Source: an uncultured Clostridia bacterium (GTDB taxonomy: Bacteria > Bacillota > Clostridia > Christensenellales > Aristaeellaceae). Taken from it: a stretch of 64,000 nt of DNA. Made by a program: the position numbers and the translations under genes. The notes beneath the pieces were generated by a model that was not told where the DNA came from, searched no databases, and saw nothing but the letters and a program-made list of their open reading frames with translations. The stretch is taken from positions 1 to 64,000 of the forward strand of contig CAKTZR010000007.1 of assembly GCA_934636105.1 (NCBI GenBank). The letters are read 5' to 3'. Shown in pieces: positions 57,698 through 64,000 of the stretch (position 1 is the stretch's first letter; each line of letters opens with the position of its first letter).

Positions 57698-58702
57698 ATG
57701 ACGTATATTCCTTCTCCCACCCGATACGATTCCATGAGCTACCGCCGCTGCGGAAAAAGCGGTCTCCTTCTTCCCGCGCTGTCGCTGGGCTTGTGGCACA
57801 ATTTCGGCAATATCACGCCGTTTGAAACCCAGCAGGCCATTCTGCGGATGGCGTTTGACAACGGCATCACCCATTTCGATCTGGCGAACAACTACGGCCC
57901 GCCCTACGGCGAGGCGGAACGCAATTTCGGCGTTCACATGCTGCGCGACTGGAAGCCCCACCGCGACGAGCTGGTGATTTCCACCAAGGCGGGCTATGAC
58001 ATGTGGCCCGGCCCATACGGCAACTGGGGCAGCCGAAAATATCTGATGGCCAGCCTCGACCAGAGTCTCAAGCGGATGAATCTGGATTATGTGGATATCT
58101 TCTATCACCACCGCCCCGACCCGGAAACGCCGATTGAGGAGACGATGGGCGCGCTGGATCAGATTGTGCGTAGCGGCAAAGCGCTCTACGTCGGCATTTC
58201 GCGCTACACGCCGGAGCAGACGGAGGTCGCCATCCGCACCCTGCGCGAGCTGGGCACGCCGATGCTGATTCATCAGGAAAATTATTCGATGCTGAACCGC
58301 AAGATCGAGTACGGCTTGACGGACGTGCTCACGCGCGAGGGCGTCGGGCTGATTGCCTTCGGGCCGCTGGCGGGCGGACGGCTGACGGGCAAGTATCAAT
58401 CGGGCATTCCGGCGGACAGCCGCATCGGCCACGACCCGCGCTATCTGAAAGCGGACATGCTCACGCCGGGGCTGCACGCGGCGATTGACGCTTTGAGCAA
58501 AATTGCCGCCGCGCGCGGGGAGTCGCTCTCCCAGCTGGCGCTGCAATGGACGCTGCGCGACAAGGCTGTAACTTCCGCGCTGATCGGCGCGAGCCGCGCA
58601 GAGCAGATCACCGAAAACGTCGCCGCGCTGGCCCTGCCGCCGCTCACCGACGAGGAGCTGACGCAGATCGACGCCGCGCTGGCGCTGAACGAGGAAGAAT
58701 AA
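57698..58702 (+). CDS. Aldo/keto reductase, YghZ/GAP-reductase type
   Basis: Start MTYIPSPTRYDSMSYRRCGK follows GGGGAGG. The 334-aa TIM-barrel protein has the AKR catalytic tetrad: D in THFDLANNYG, Y in the same loop, K in VISTKAGYDM, H in YHHRPDP. WPGPYGNWGSRKYLMAS resembles L-glyceraldehyde-3-phosphate/methylglyoxal reductase (YghZ) sequences. NADPH binding region is GASRAEQITEN. A family A repeat begins at its stop codon. It probably reduces small aldehydes. Confidence 0.9.
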   Translation: MTYIPSPTRYDSMSYRRCGKSGLLLPALSLGLWHNFGNITPFETQQAILRMAFDNGITHFDLANNYGPPYGEAERNFGVHMLRDWKPHRDELVISTKAGYDMWPGPYGNWGSRKYLMASLDQSLKRMNLDYVDIFYHHRPDPETPIEETMGALDQIVRSGKALYVGISRYTPEQTEVAIRTLRELGTPMLIHQENYSMLNRKIEYGLTDVLTREGVGLIAFGPLAGGRLTGKYQSGIPADSRIGHDPRYLKADMLTPGLHAAIDALSKIAAARGESLSQLALQWTLRDKAVTSALIGASRAEQITENVAALALPPLTDEELTQIDAALALNEEE

Positions 58703-58874
58703 CTCCTTCAGTCAGCTTCGCTGACAGACCTTCGGCATTCCACTTGCCTGTTTCCCGCACAGCGGGCGGCAAGCTCCATGCTCTCAAAGAGGGAGCCTTT
58801 GGGCATAAGAAACTCACAATAAAATAAAGCCTCCCTCTTAGAGGGAGGTGGCTGCCGAAGGCAGACGGAAGGAG
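58701..58874. repeat. Family A inverted pair, extended form, after aldo/keto reductase
   Basis: Begins AACTCCTTCAGTCAGC at the TAA stop, includes the extra hairpin (CCACTTGCC... with core CCCGC-ACA-GCGGG) and a right unit ending GCAGACGGAAGGAG with a CTGCC/GGCAG stem. Confidence 0.85.
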
Positions 58875-58934
58875 CGCAGGAGCGCACATCTATCGAATTT
58901 TCGGCAGGCCGCTGACCAACTGCGAGGTAATTTC

Positions 58935-60128
58935 ATGATTAACGAAACCTACAAGGCCATGCTCACCGGCAAATCGGTCATTCGAGAACTGAACGAATAC
59001 GCCAACGACATCAAGCAGCATCCGCACCTGAAAATGGAGGATATTTTCGATTACAGCCTGGGCAATCCGTCCGTGCCCGTGCCAGAGGCCTTCAACACGC
59101 GTATCAAAGAGCTGCTGGACAGCGGAGACCCGATGCTCGTGCACGGATACAGCCCCAGCCTGGGCATTCCCTCCGTGCGTGAAAAAATCGCGGCTTCGCT
59201 GAACCGCCGCTTCGGCATGCACTACACGATGGACGATATCTTCATGACCAGCGGCGCGGCGGGCGCGCTGGCGCATGCGTTCCGGCTGGTGACGAAGCCC
59301 GGCGATGAGATTTTGACCTTTGCGCCGTTCTTCCCCGAATATCGTCCCTACACGGCGGGCGCGGGGCTGACGCTGCGCGTCGTGCCGGCGAATACGGAAA
59401 ATTTCCAGATCAACTTCGACGCGTTTGAGCAGATGCTGACCCCCGCCGTTCAGGCCGTGCTCATCAACACGCCGAACAACCCCTCCGGCGCGGTCTATTC
59501 CGCCGAGACGCTCACGCAGATGGCCGAACTGCTGCTCCAAAAGGAAAAGGCATTCGGCCATGAAATCTGGCTGATTTCCGACGAGCCGTACCGCGAAATC
59601 GCCTTCGACGGCAAGCAGGTGCCTTATGCGTCGCTGTTCTATCCGCGCACGATTTCGTGCTATTCCTTCTCCAAGAGCCTGTCCGTTCCGGGCGAGCGCA
59701 TCGGCTATGTGGCGGTGAACCCGGAAAGCGGCGTTTCCGCGATGCTGGTCAACATGTGCGGCCAGATTTCCCGCGGCATCGGCCACAACTGCCCCTCCTC
59801 CGTGATTCAGCTTGCGGCGGCGGATTGCTGCGACCTGACCAGCGATCTTTCCGTATATGAAACGAACATGAACATCCTTTACGATGCGCTGACCGCTCTG
59901 GGCTTTGACATCGTGCGCCCCGGCGGCACGTTCTACCTGTTCCCCAAGGCGCTGGAAGAGGACGCGGTGGCATTCAGCAAAAAGGCGCTCCCCTATGGCC
60001 TGATCCTCGTGCCGAGCGATTCCTTCGGCATGCCGGGCTATTTCCGCATCGCCTTCTGCACCGACACCGAAAAGGTCGTCCGTTCCATCGACGCGTTTAA
60101 AAAATTCGTAGCGGCGGAGTACCGCTGA
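58935..60128 (+). CDS. Fold-type I PLP-dependent aminotransferase
   Basis: Start MINETYKAMLTGKSVIREL is preceded by GAGG; the preceding 29 in-frame codons come from the repeat. The 397-aa protein shows aspartate aminotransferase-type features: YSLGNPSVPVPEAF, GYSPSLGIPSVREKIA, INTPNNPSGAVYSAETL, ISDEPYREIAFDG and the PLP lysine in SFSKSLSVPGERIGY (about 236). Class I/II fold, substrate amino acid unknown. A terminator follows its stop codon. Confidence 0.9.
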   Translation: MINETYKAMLTGKSVIRELNEYANDIKQHPHLKMEDIFDYSLGNPSVPVPEAFNTRIKELLDSGDPMLVHGYSPSLGIPSVREKIAASLNRRFGMHYTMDDIFMTSGAAGALAHAFRLVTKPGDEILTFAPFFPEYRPYTAGAGLTLRVVPANTENFQINFDAFEQMLTPAVQAVLINTPNNPSGAVYSAETLTQMAELLLQKEKAFGHEIWLISDEPYREIAFDGKQVPYASLFYPRTISCYSFSKSLSVPGERIGYVAVNPESGVSAMLVNMCGQISRGIGHNCPSSVIQLAAADCCDLTSDLSVYETNMNILYDALTALGFDIVRPGGTFYLFPKALEEDAVAFSKKALPYGLILVPSDSFGMPGYFRIAFCTDTEKVVRSIDAFKKFVAAEYR

Positions 60129-60147
60129 TTCACACCGTCTGTTCTCA

Positions 60148-60182
60148 GCCCGTCCTTCCATCGAAGGGCGGGTTATTTTTTG
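60148..60182 (+). terminator. Terminator of aminotransferase gene
   Basis: CCCGTCCTTC / GAAGGGCGGG stem followed by TTATTTTTTG. Confidence 0.8.
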
Positions 60183-60321
60183 TGCATATCCGCAAAGTCT
60201 TACAAAAATTCTCCTTGTATTTATTCCAGTTATGCTGTATAATGAATCCACTTGAGGTTGGGGCGCGCGGCTTTGCGTCCCTTCTTCGTGCCCAGCAAAC
60301 AACAAGGAGGTGTCCGTTTTC

Positions 60322-61272
60322 GTGTCACTTCATGCGGACGAAAGCAAACATATCAGCTTTTCTTTGGGGCAAATCGAGCGCCTGTGTCAGGTCGCCAAGG
60401 CTCTTTCCTCCCCCCAGCGGGTGAAGATGATCGGGCTGCTCGCTTCGCGCTCCATGAATGTCAACGAGTTGGCTGAGGCGCTGGGCATGCCGGTCTCCAC
60501 CGCCGCGCTGAACGTGCGCCAGCTGGAGGAATCCGGCCTGATTTCCACGGAAATTCAGCCGGGCATCCGCGGGGCAATGAAGCTCTGCTCCCGGCGCATC
60601 GATTCGGTCAGCATGCACCTTGTGCCGGAAACGCAGGAGGGCGTAAGCGCGCTGACGCTCAAACTGCCGCTGGGCAGCTACGCCAGCGCGCGGGACATCA
60701 AGCCGGAATGCGGCCTGGTTTCGGAGCACGCGTGGATCGGCGAGAGCAACGCCCCGCGCGCGTTCTATCACCCGGACAGGCTTTCGGCCCAGCTGCTCTG
60801 GTTTGAATCCGGCGAGGTGGAATACCGCTTCTCGCTGGGCGAAATCGACCCGGGGCAGGTGGAGTGGCTGGAAATCTCGATGGAGCTTTCCTCCAACGCG
60901 CCGATGTACCGCGAGGATTTCAAGAGCGATATTTACGTCGGGCTGGGCGAGCAGGAGTTGGGCGTATGGACGAGCCCCGGCGACTACGGCGCGCGGCGCG
61001 GGCGCTTTAACCCGTCGTGGTGGAGCGACACCTCCTCCCAATACGGCCTGCTGAAAACGTGGCGCGTGGACAGTCTGGGCTGCACGCTGGACGGCGAACC
61101 GCTGTCGGATGTGACGATTGCCGATTTGAACCTCGGCGGTCAGGATTATCTGGCGCTTCGCATCGGCGTGCATGCGGATGCGGAGCACGTGGGCGGCATG
61201 AATCTGTTCGGCGAGCAATTCGGCGACTTCGCGCAGGGCATTGTGGTGCGCGTGGGCTACGCCAAAGGATAA
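60322..61272 (+). CDS. ArsR-type HTH regulator with large C-terminal sensor domain
   Basis: Start is probably GTG at 60322 (VSLHADESKHISFSL), 11 nt after AAGGAGG; GTG at 60310 overlaps that site. Residues 20-90 form an ArsR-type winged helix (AKALSSPQRVKMIGLLASR, NELAEALGMPVSTAALNVRQ). The remaining 220 residues are beta-rich (WYSTDTSSQYGLLKTW-like) and end MNLFGEQFGDFAQGIVVRV. Such proteins are common in Clostridia near sugar-use genes, but none is adjacent here. Target and ligand unknown. Confidence 0.75.
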   Translation: MSLHADESKHISFSLGQIERLCQVAKALSSPQRVKMIGLLASRSMNVNELAEALGMPVSTAALNVRQLEESGLISTEIQPGIRGAMKLCSRRIDSVSMHLVPETQEGVSALTLKLPLGSYASARDIKPECGLVSEHAWIGESNAPRAFYHPDRLSAQLLWFESGEVEYRFSLGEIDPGQVEWLEISMELSSNAPMYREDFKSDIYVGLGEQELGVWTSPGDYGARRGRFNPSWWSDTSSQYGLLKTWRVDSLGCTLDGEPLSDVTIADLNLGGQDYLALRIGVHADAEHVGGMNLFGEQFGDFAQGIVVRVGYAKG

Positions 61273-61366
61273 GATTTTGAAAAAATTTTCCAAAATATGA
61301 AATTTCCTCCCGGTTTACTCCGTCTTTAAGATAGAAGCAAATCGGGAGGAATTGTTATGCGATGTT

Positions 61367-61864
61367 TTAGTTCGCTTCGCTCGTGCTCAGGCAGCCCACG
61401 GAATTGTCGTCCAACAGCACGTAATAATAATTGCCCTTGGTGCCGATGACGCGCACCTCGTCGCCGACCTCCAGCATCGTCACCGCGTCATAGGAATTGC
61501 TGGGCGTGTCGCGCACGACGACGCTCTGCGTACCATAGGGCGAAACAACCTGCATTTCCTTGGTCGCGTCCTGCACGGAAGAAGCATCGGTGGAGAGATA
61601 TTGGCTCATCATATAGCCGCTCAGGCTGTTCGAGCCGCCGCCGACCGTCACCTCCGACCAGCCGCCGCCCGCATCCGAAACGATTTCAACGGGCGTACCC
61701 GTGTAAAACTGGCCGACGGAATCCGCGTCCCGGCTGGGCTGTTCGCGCATGTTCAGTCGGCTGCTTGGGTCAGACCCGTTGTTGACCACCGCGCTCTGCG
61801 CCATCGCCTGACTGCCGCAGAGCATCAGCAGAAGCATTCCCAAACAAACCGCTCTCTTTTTCAT
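61367..61864 (-). CDS. Secreted protein with two bacterial SH3 (SH3b) domains
   Basis: Start MKKRAVCLGMLLLMLCGSQA follows AAGGGGTGG; the 93 codons before it are not coding-like. The 165-aa protein has a signal peptide (ending QAMAQS) and two SH3b units: SRLNMREQPSRDADSVGQFY (about 35-95, ending GYMMSQYL) and SVVVRDTPSNSYDAVTMLEV (about 110-165). SH3b domains bind cell wall peptides or ligands. No catalytic domain is present. The gene faces an unrelated ArsR-type gene on the other strand. Confidence 0.8.
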   Translation of the reverse strand: MKKRAVCLGMLLLMLCGSQAMAQSAVVNNGSDPSSRLNMREQPSRDADSVGQFYTGTPVEIVSDAGGGWSEVTVGGGSNSLSGYMMSQYLSTDASSVQDATKEMQVVSPYGTQSVVVRDTPSNSYDAVTMLEVGDEVRVIGTKGNYYYVLLDDNSVGCLSTSEAN

Positions 61865-62181
61865 CGCAACCACCCCTTCCCGCGGCCCGTCCGCGGGATT
61901 TTCTTTTCTGCCATAAAGACGAATCAGCGCCGCATATTCTTCCTGTTTTTTGAAAAAAAGCGCGATTCTTTCCGCAAATTCCACTTTGTAGGTATTGTAC
62001 CACGATTTGTCCTCAGAAAAAAGGAAAAATCCGCGCCGAAACTGCACAAAAAAAGCCGTAGGACTCCCATTCTTTTTGACAAAAGCAAATTCCCGCCTTG
62101 TTTGCGGGTTTACGCTTTTCCTTTTTTGTACTATACTATTCATTAACCATTCTGTTTTTTCGCGGGGGAGGAAGCGGCGGT
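61865..62181. other. Divergent intergenic region between SH3 and MBL-fold genes
   Basis: A promoter for the MBL-fold gene is visible: TTTACG (62109-62114), 17-nt spacer, TATACT (62132-62137). On the minus strand TACAAT (61994-61999) is a candidate -10 for the SH3 gene without a good -35. No repeats or further genes. Confidence 0.55.
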
Positions 62182-63276
62182 ATGAAACTCTATTTGACGG
62201 GTGAGCCCTGTACCCAGCAGCGCCACTGTTATTTTGTGGAGGGCGAAAGCGCGTCGTTCATCATGGACTGCGGCTATCAGCGCTGCTATCGCGGGGACGA
62301 ACTGCCCCATCTGCGGCCCGAACAGATTCGCGCCGCGCGCTATCTGTTTCTCTCCCATTCCCACGAAAACCAGTCCGGCGCGCTGCCCTATCTGCTCTCC
62401 AACGGCTTCACGGGGCGCGTGGTGCTGACCACGGAAACGGCGCGCCAGCTTCCGCTGGGCATCGATGACCCGATTGTTTTGGAGGGCTTGAGCGTGCCCT
62501 ATGCCGAAGCGCCGCTCCCCGGCGGCCTTTCGCTGACGTGGGGACGCAGCGGCCACTGTTCCGGCAGCGTGTGGTATCGCATGGCGGAAAACGGGCGCTC
62601 GCTGTTCTTTTCCGGCGATTATTATGACTGTGCGCGCGTGCATGCCCGCGACCCGATCGAGGGCATCAGCGCGAATCTGGCCGTACTGGACTGCGATTAC
62701 GGCATGCAGCCCGGCGTAGTCTCGCGCGATGCGCAGGTGGATGCGCTGATCGCCGCAATTTCGGAGGCGCTGGCGGACGGGCGGCCCGTCATTCTGCCTG
62801 TGCCGCGTTACGGGCGCGGGCTTGGCATTCTGACCTACATCTGCGAGCGTCTGCCGGAGACGGACATCTTTGCCGACCGCCATTTCATGACCGAGCTGGG
62901 ACACATGGACGCAACGGCGATGTGGGTGCGCCCGCAGGTGCAGGACATGCTGGCGGGCAAGTTCATCCGCGCCATCCCGGAGGATTTTGTCGCGCTGGGC
63001 GTGTATTTCGTCTGCGACCCGCAGCTCGACGACATCAAGACGCGGCGGCTGGTTCGCCGCCTGCTGATCTGCGGCGGCCGCGTGATTTTCACCGGCACGG
63101 TCGAGCCGAACACGCACGCCTCGCTGCTGCTGCACGCGGGCAAAGCGAAGCTGCTTCGTTACAGCGTCCACTGCACGCAGGCGGACATGCTGCGCATTGC
63201 GGCGCAGAACCACTTTGATCGAATTATCGCTTACAATTCGGATTACGCGCCGACGCAGAAGGTATACGAGGTCTGA
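62182..63276 (+). CDS. MBL-fold protein with altered metal-binding motif
   Basis: Start MKLYLTGEPCTQQRHCYFVE follows GGGGGAGG; the 28 earlier codons are not supported. The 364-aa protein has the metallo-beta-lactamase core resembling RNase J/beta-CASP proteins. However, the usual HxHxDH motif reads HSHENQ (LFLSHSHENQSGALPY), so its second-site Asp and His are replaced. Later motifs remain: GRSGHCSGSVWYRM, FFSGDYYDC and FTGTVEPNTHAS. It may be an inactive or differently acting member. The stop codon TGA abuts a family A repeat. Confidence 0.75.
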   Translation: MKLYLTGEPCTQQRHCYFVEGESASFIMDCGYQRCYRGDELPHLRPEQIRAARYLFLSHSHENQSGALPYLLSNGFTGRVVLTTETARQLPLGIDDPIVLEGLSVPYAEAPLPGGLSLTWGRSGHCSGSVWYRMAENGRSLFFSGDYYDCARVHARDPIEGISANLAVLDCDYGMQPGVVSRDAQVDALIAAISEALADGRPVILPVPRYGRGLGILTYICERLPETDIFADRHFMTELGHMDATAMWVRPQVQDMLAGKFIRAIPEDFVALGVYFVCDPQLDDIKTRRLVRRLLICGGRVIFTGTVEPNTHASLLLHAGKAKLLRYSVHCTQADMLRIAAQNHFDRIIAYNSDYAPTQKVYEV

Positions 63277-63518
63277 CTCCTTCCGTCTCGCTTCGCTCGA
63301 CACCTCCCTCTAAGAGGGAGACTTTTATATATGCTTTTTCCCATCTAAAAGCAAACTCCCTTATCAGCGTTTCGCTAACAAGAGAGTTTGCTTATATTTG
63401 TTTGCTGTGCTTTCCTAAAGCTCCCTCCTTGAGGACATTTTGCCTGCCGCTCGCTGTGCGGGAAACAGGCAGGCAAAACGCCGAAGGTCTGGCGCGCCGA
63501 AGGCGCGACTGAAGGCGT
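63276..63518. repeat. Family A inverted pair, extended form, after MBL gene
   Basis: Left unit ACTCCTTCCGTCTCGCTTCG (stem CTCG/CGAG) begins at the stop codon. The right unit has long arms CATTTTGCCTGCC / GGCAGGCAAAACG around CTCGC/GCGGG and ends GCGACTGAAGGCGT, next to the thrC stop. A hairpin CTCTCTTGTTAG-like pair and a TTTTATATATGC segment lie in the centre. Confidence 0.82.
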
Positions 63519-64000
63519 CACTTCACCGCATCCAGCACGGCCTGCGCCATTTGATCCTTTTCGCAAACGGCGGTGTGGCGGATCGGCAGATTCGGCAGCG
63601 CGAGAATCTGCGCCGGCTCTTTCGTTCCGGTCAGCTCGGCCAGCGCGCGGCAGCAGGCAAAATCGTCCAGCCCGCTGCAGGCTTCCTGCCCGGCGACAGC
63701 GCCCAGCACGGACGCGCCGAACTTATACGGGCTGGCGGTGGAAACAATCACGCTTTGGCGCGCATCGCCCGTCTGCTGCTGATAGGCGCGCAGAACGGCA
63801 CTGGCCACGGCGGTGTGCGTATCCATCAGGTAGTGATCCTCCGCCCACGTCCGCCGAATCTCCGCGCGAATGCCGTCTTCATTGACACAGCCCGCGAAGT
63901 AGCGCTTCTGCAAGCCCGCTTTCATCGCGTCGTCGATGGCATAGCGCTTCTGGCCTGCCAGATCGCCCATGAACTTCGCGATGCGCGCGCCGTCACAGCC
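63518..64000 (-). CDS. thrC: Threonine synthase, C-terminal part (gene continues past window)
   Basis: The frame is open to the right edge, so only the last 160 residues are visible. They match the C-terminal part of threonine synthase: RIAKFMGDLAGQKRYAID, AEIRRTWAEDHYLMDTHTAVAS (the DTHTAVA signature), VIVSTASPYKFGASVLGAV and LAELTGTKEPAQILALP. The enzyme makes threonine from O-phosphohomoserine with PLP; the PLP lysine lies outside the window. The stop codon is directly beside a family A repeat end. Confidence 0.88.
   Translation of the reverse strand, partial: GCDGARIAKFMGDLAGQKRYAIDDAMKAGLQKRYFAGCVNEDGIRAEIRRTWAEDHYLMDTHTAVASAVLRAYQQQTGDARQSVIVSTASPYKFGASVLGAVAGQEACSGLDDFACCRALAELTGTKEPAQILALPNLPIRHTAVCEKDQMAQAVLDAVK

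Noticed and set aside
61338..61400. GGGAGGAATTGTTATG followed by an open frame on the plus strand
   Set aside because: Looks like a gene start, but the frame is antisense to the SH3 protein gene and has no family features; kept out as chance or a relic.

Overview
The window is a GC-rich (visibly well over 50%) chromosomal segment of a Gram-positive Clostridia-type bacterium, probably an anaerobic gut lineage near Christensenellales/Oscillospirales. This is inferred from several signals. There is a T-box leader for valS, an LPXTG wall-anchored protein, a Firmicutes-type LexA (DinR) box, DUF4364, an HPr-like paralogue, oleate hydratase, and a dprA-topA-trmFO-hslV-hslU cluster in the Firmicutes order. 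Strong GGAGG ribosome binding sites and sigma-A promoters (TTGACA/N17/TATAAT) recur. Most genes lie on the minus strand.

Layout. 1-6.9 kb: packaging and head genes of a prophage (small Cys protein, ArpU-like regulator, terminase small and large subunits, portal, scaffold-like protein, N4-gp56-type capsid, adaptor). They are read leftwards off the window edge from one strong promoter whose start site is covered by a perfect LexA box. 7-11.2 kb: cca tRNA nucleotidyltransferase, three GNAT acetyltransferases and a YgjV-type membrane protein. 11.4-15.5 kb: rny, a structured leader RNA with 6S-like architecture, and an EF-G-like GTPase. 15.8-22.4 kb: DUF4364, an HPr/Crh-like protein, a MATE exporter, sdpR-sdpI, a small basic protein, an ECF sigma factor with a DUF4179 partner, two short terminated RNAs and a patatin-like lipase. 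22.9-30.8 kb: oleate hydratase, then a sulfur block (metI, metN, metQ, cysK, Rrf2 regulator) and a TetR regulator. 30.9-36.2 kb: tRNA-Ala(GGC) and a 1657-aa LPXTG surface protein. 36.4-48.2 kb: remnants of an amino-acid ABC transporter, a second MATE exporter, Nim-like oxidase, rsmH-folC, flavoredoxin/HxlR, T-box-valS, a GT14 glycosyltransferase, hslU and hslV. 48.3-57.6 kb: trmFO, topA, dprA, a secreted FMN-binding protein, LysR, comM. 57.7-64 kb: aldo/keto reductase, aminotransferase, an ArsR-type regulator, an SH3 protein, an MBL-fold protein and the 3' part of thrC.

An abundant two-hairpin repeat (family A here) threads through the window. Fourteen loci plus remnants were found by eye, very often starting exactly at a stop codon. 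One hairpin has a conserved CTTCG/CTACG loop with a stem that changes by compensatory substitution; the other is CCTCCCTC-NNN-GAGGGAGG followed by T residues, like an intrinsic terminator. Copies sit singly, or as inverted pairs resembling MITEs, between genes of the prophage and host operons, and have been captured as coding tails of the terminase and portal genes.

The most unusual single observations are: (1) a MetQ-type methionine-binding protein whose two lobes are in swapped order (circular permutation at the hinge); (2) short upstream ORFs with good ribosome binding sites, each ending in a Cys codon, in the leaders of both cysK and metQ; (3) the LexA box on the prophage head operon; (4) the covarying terminator-like repeat family. 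No CRISPR array, transposase, integrase or rRNA gene was seen.
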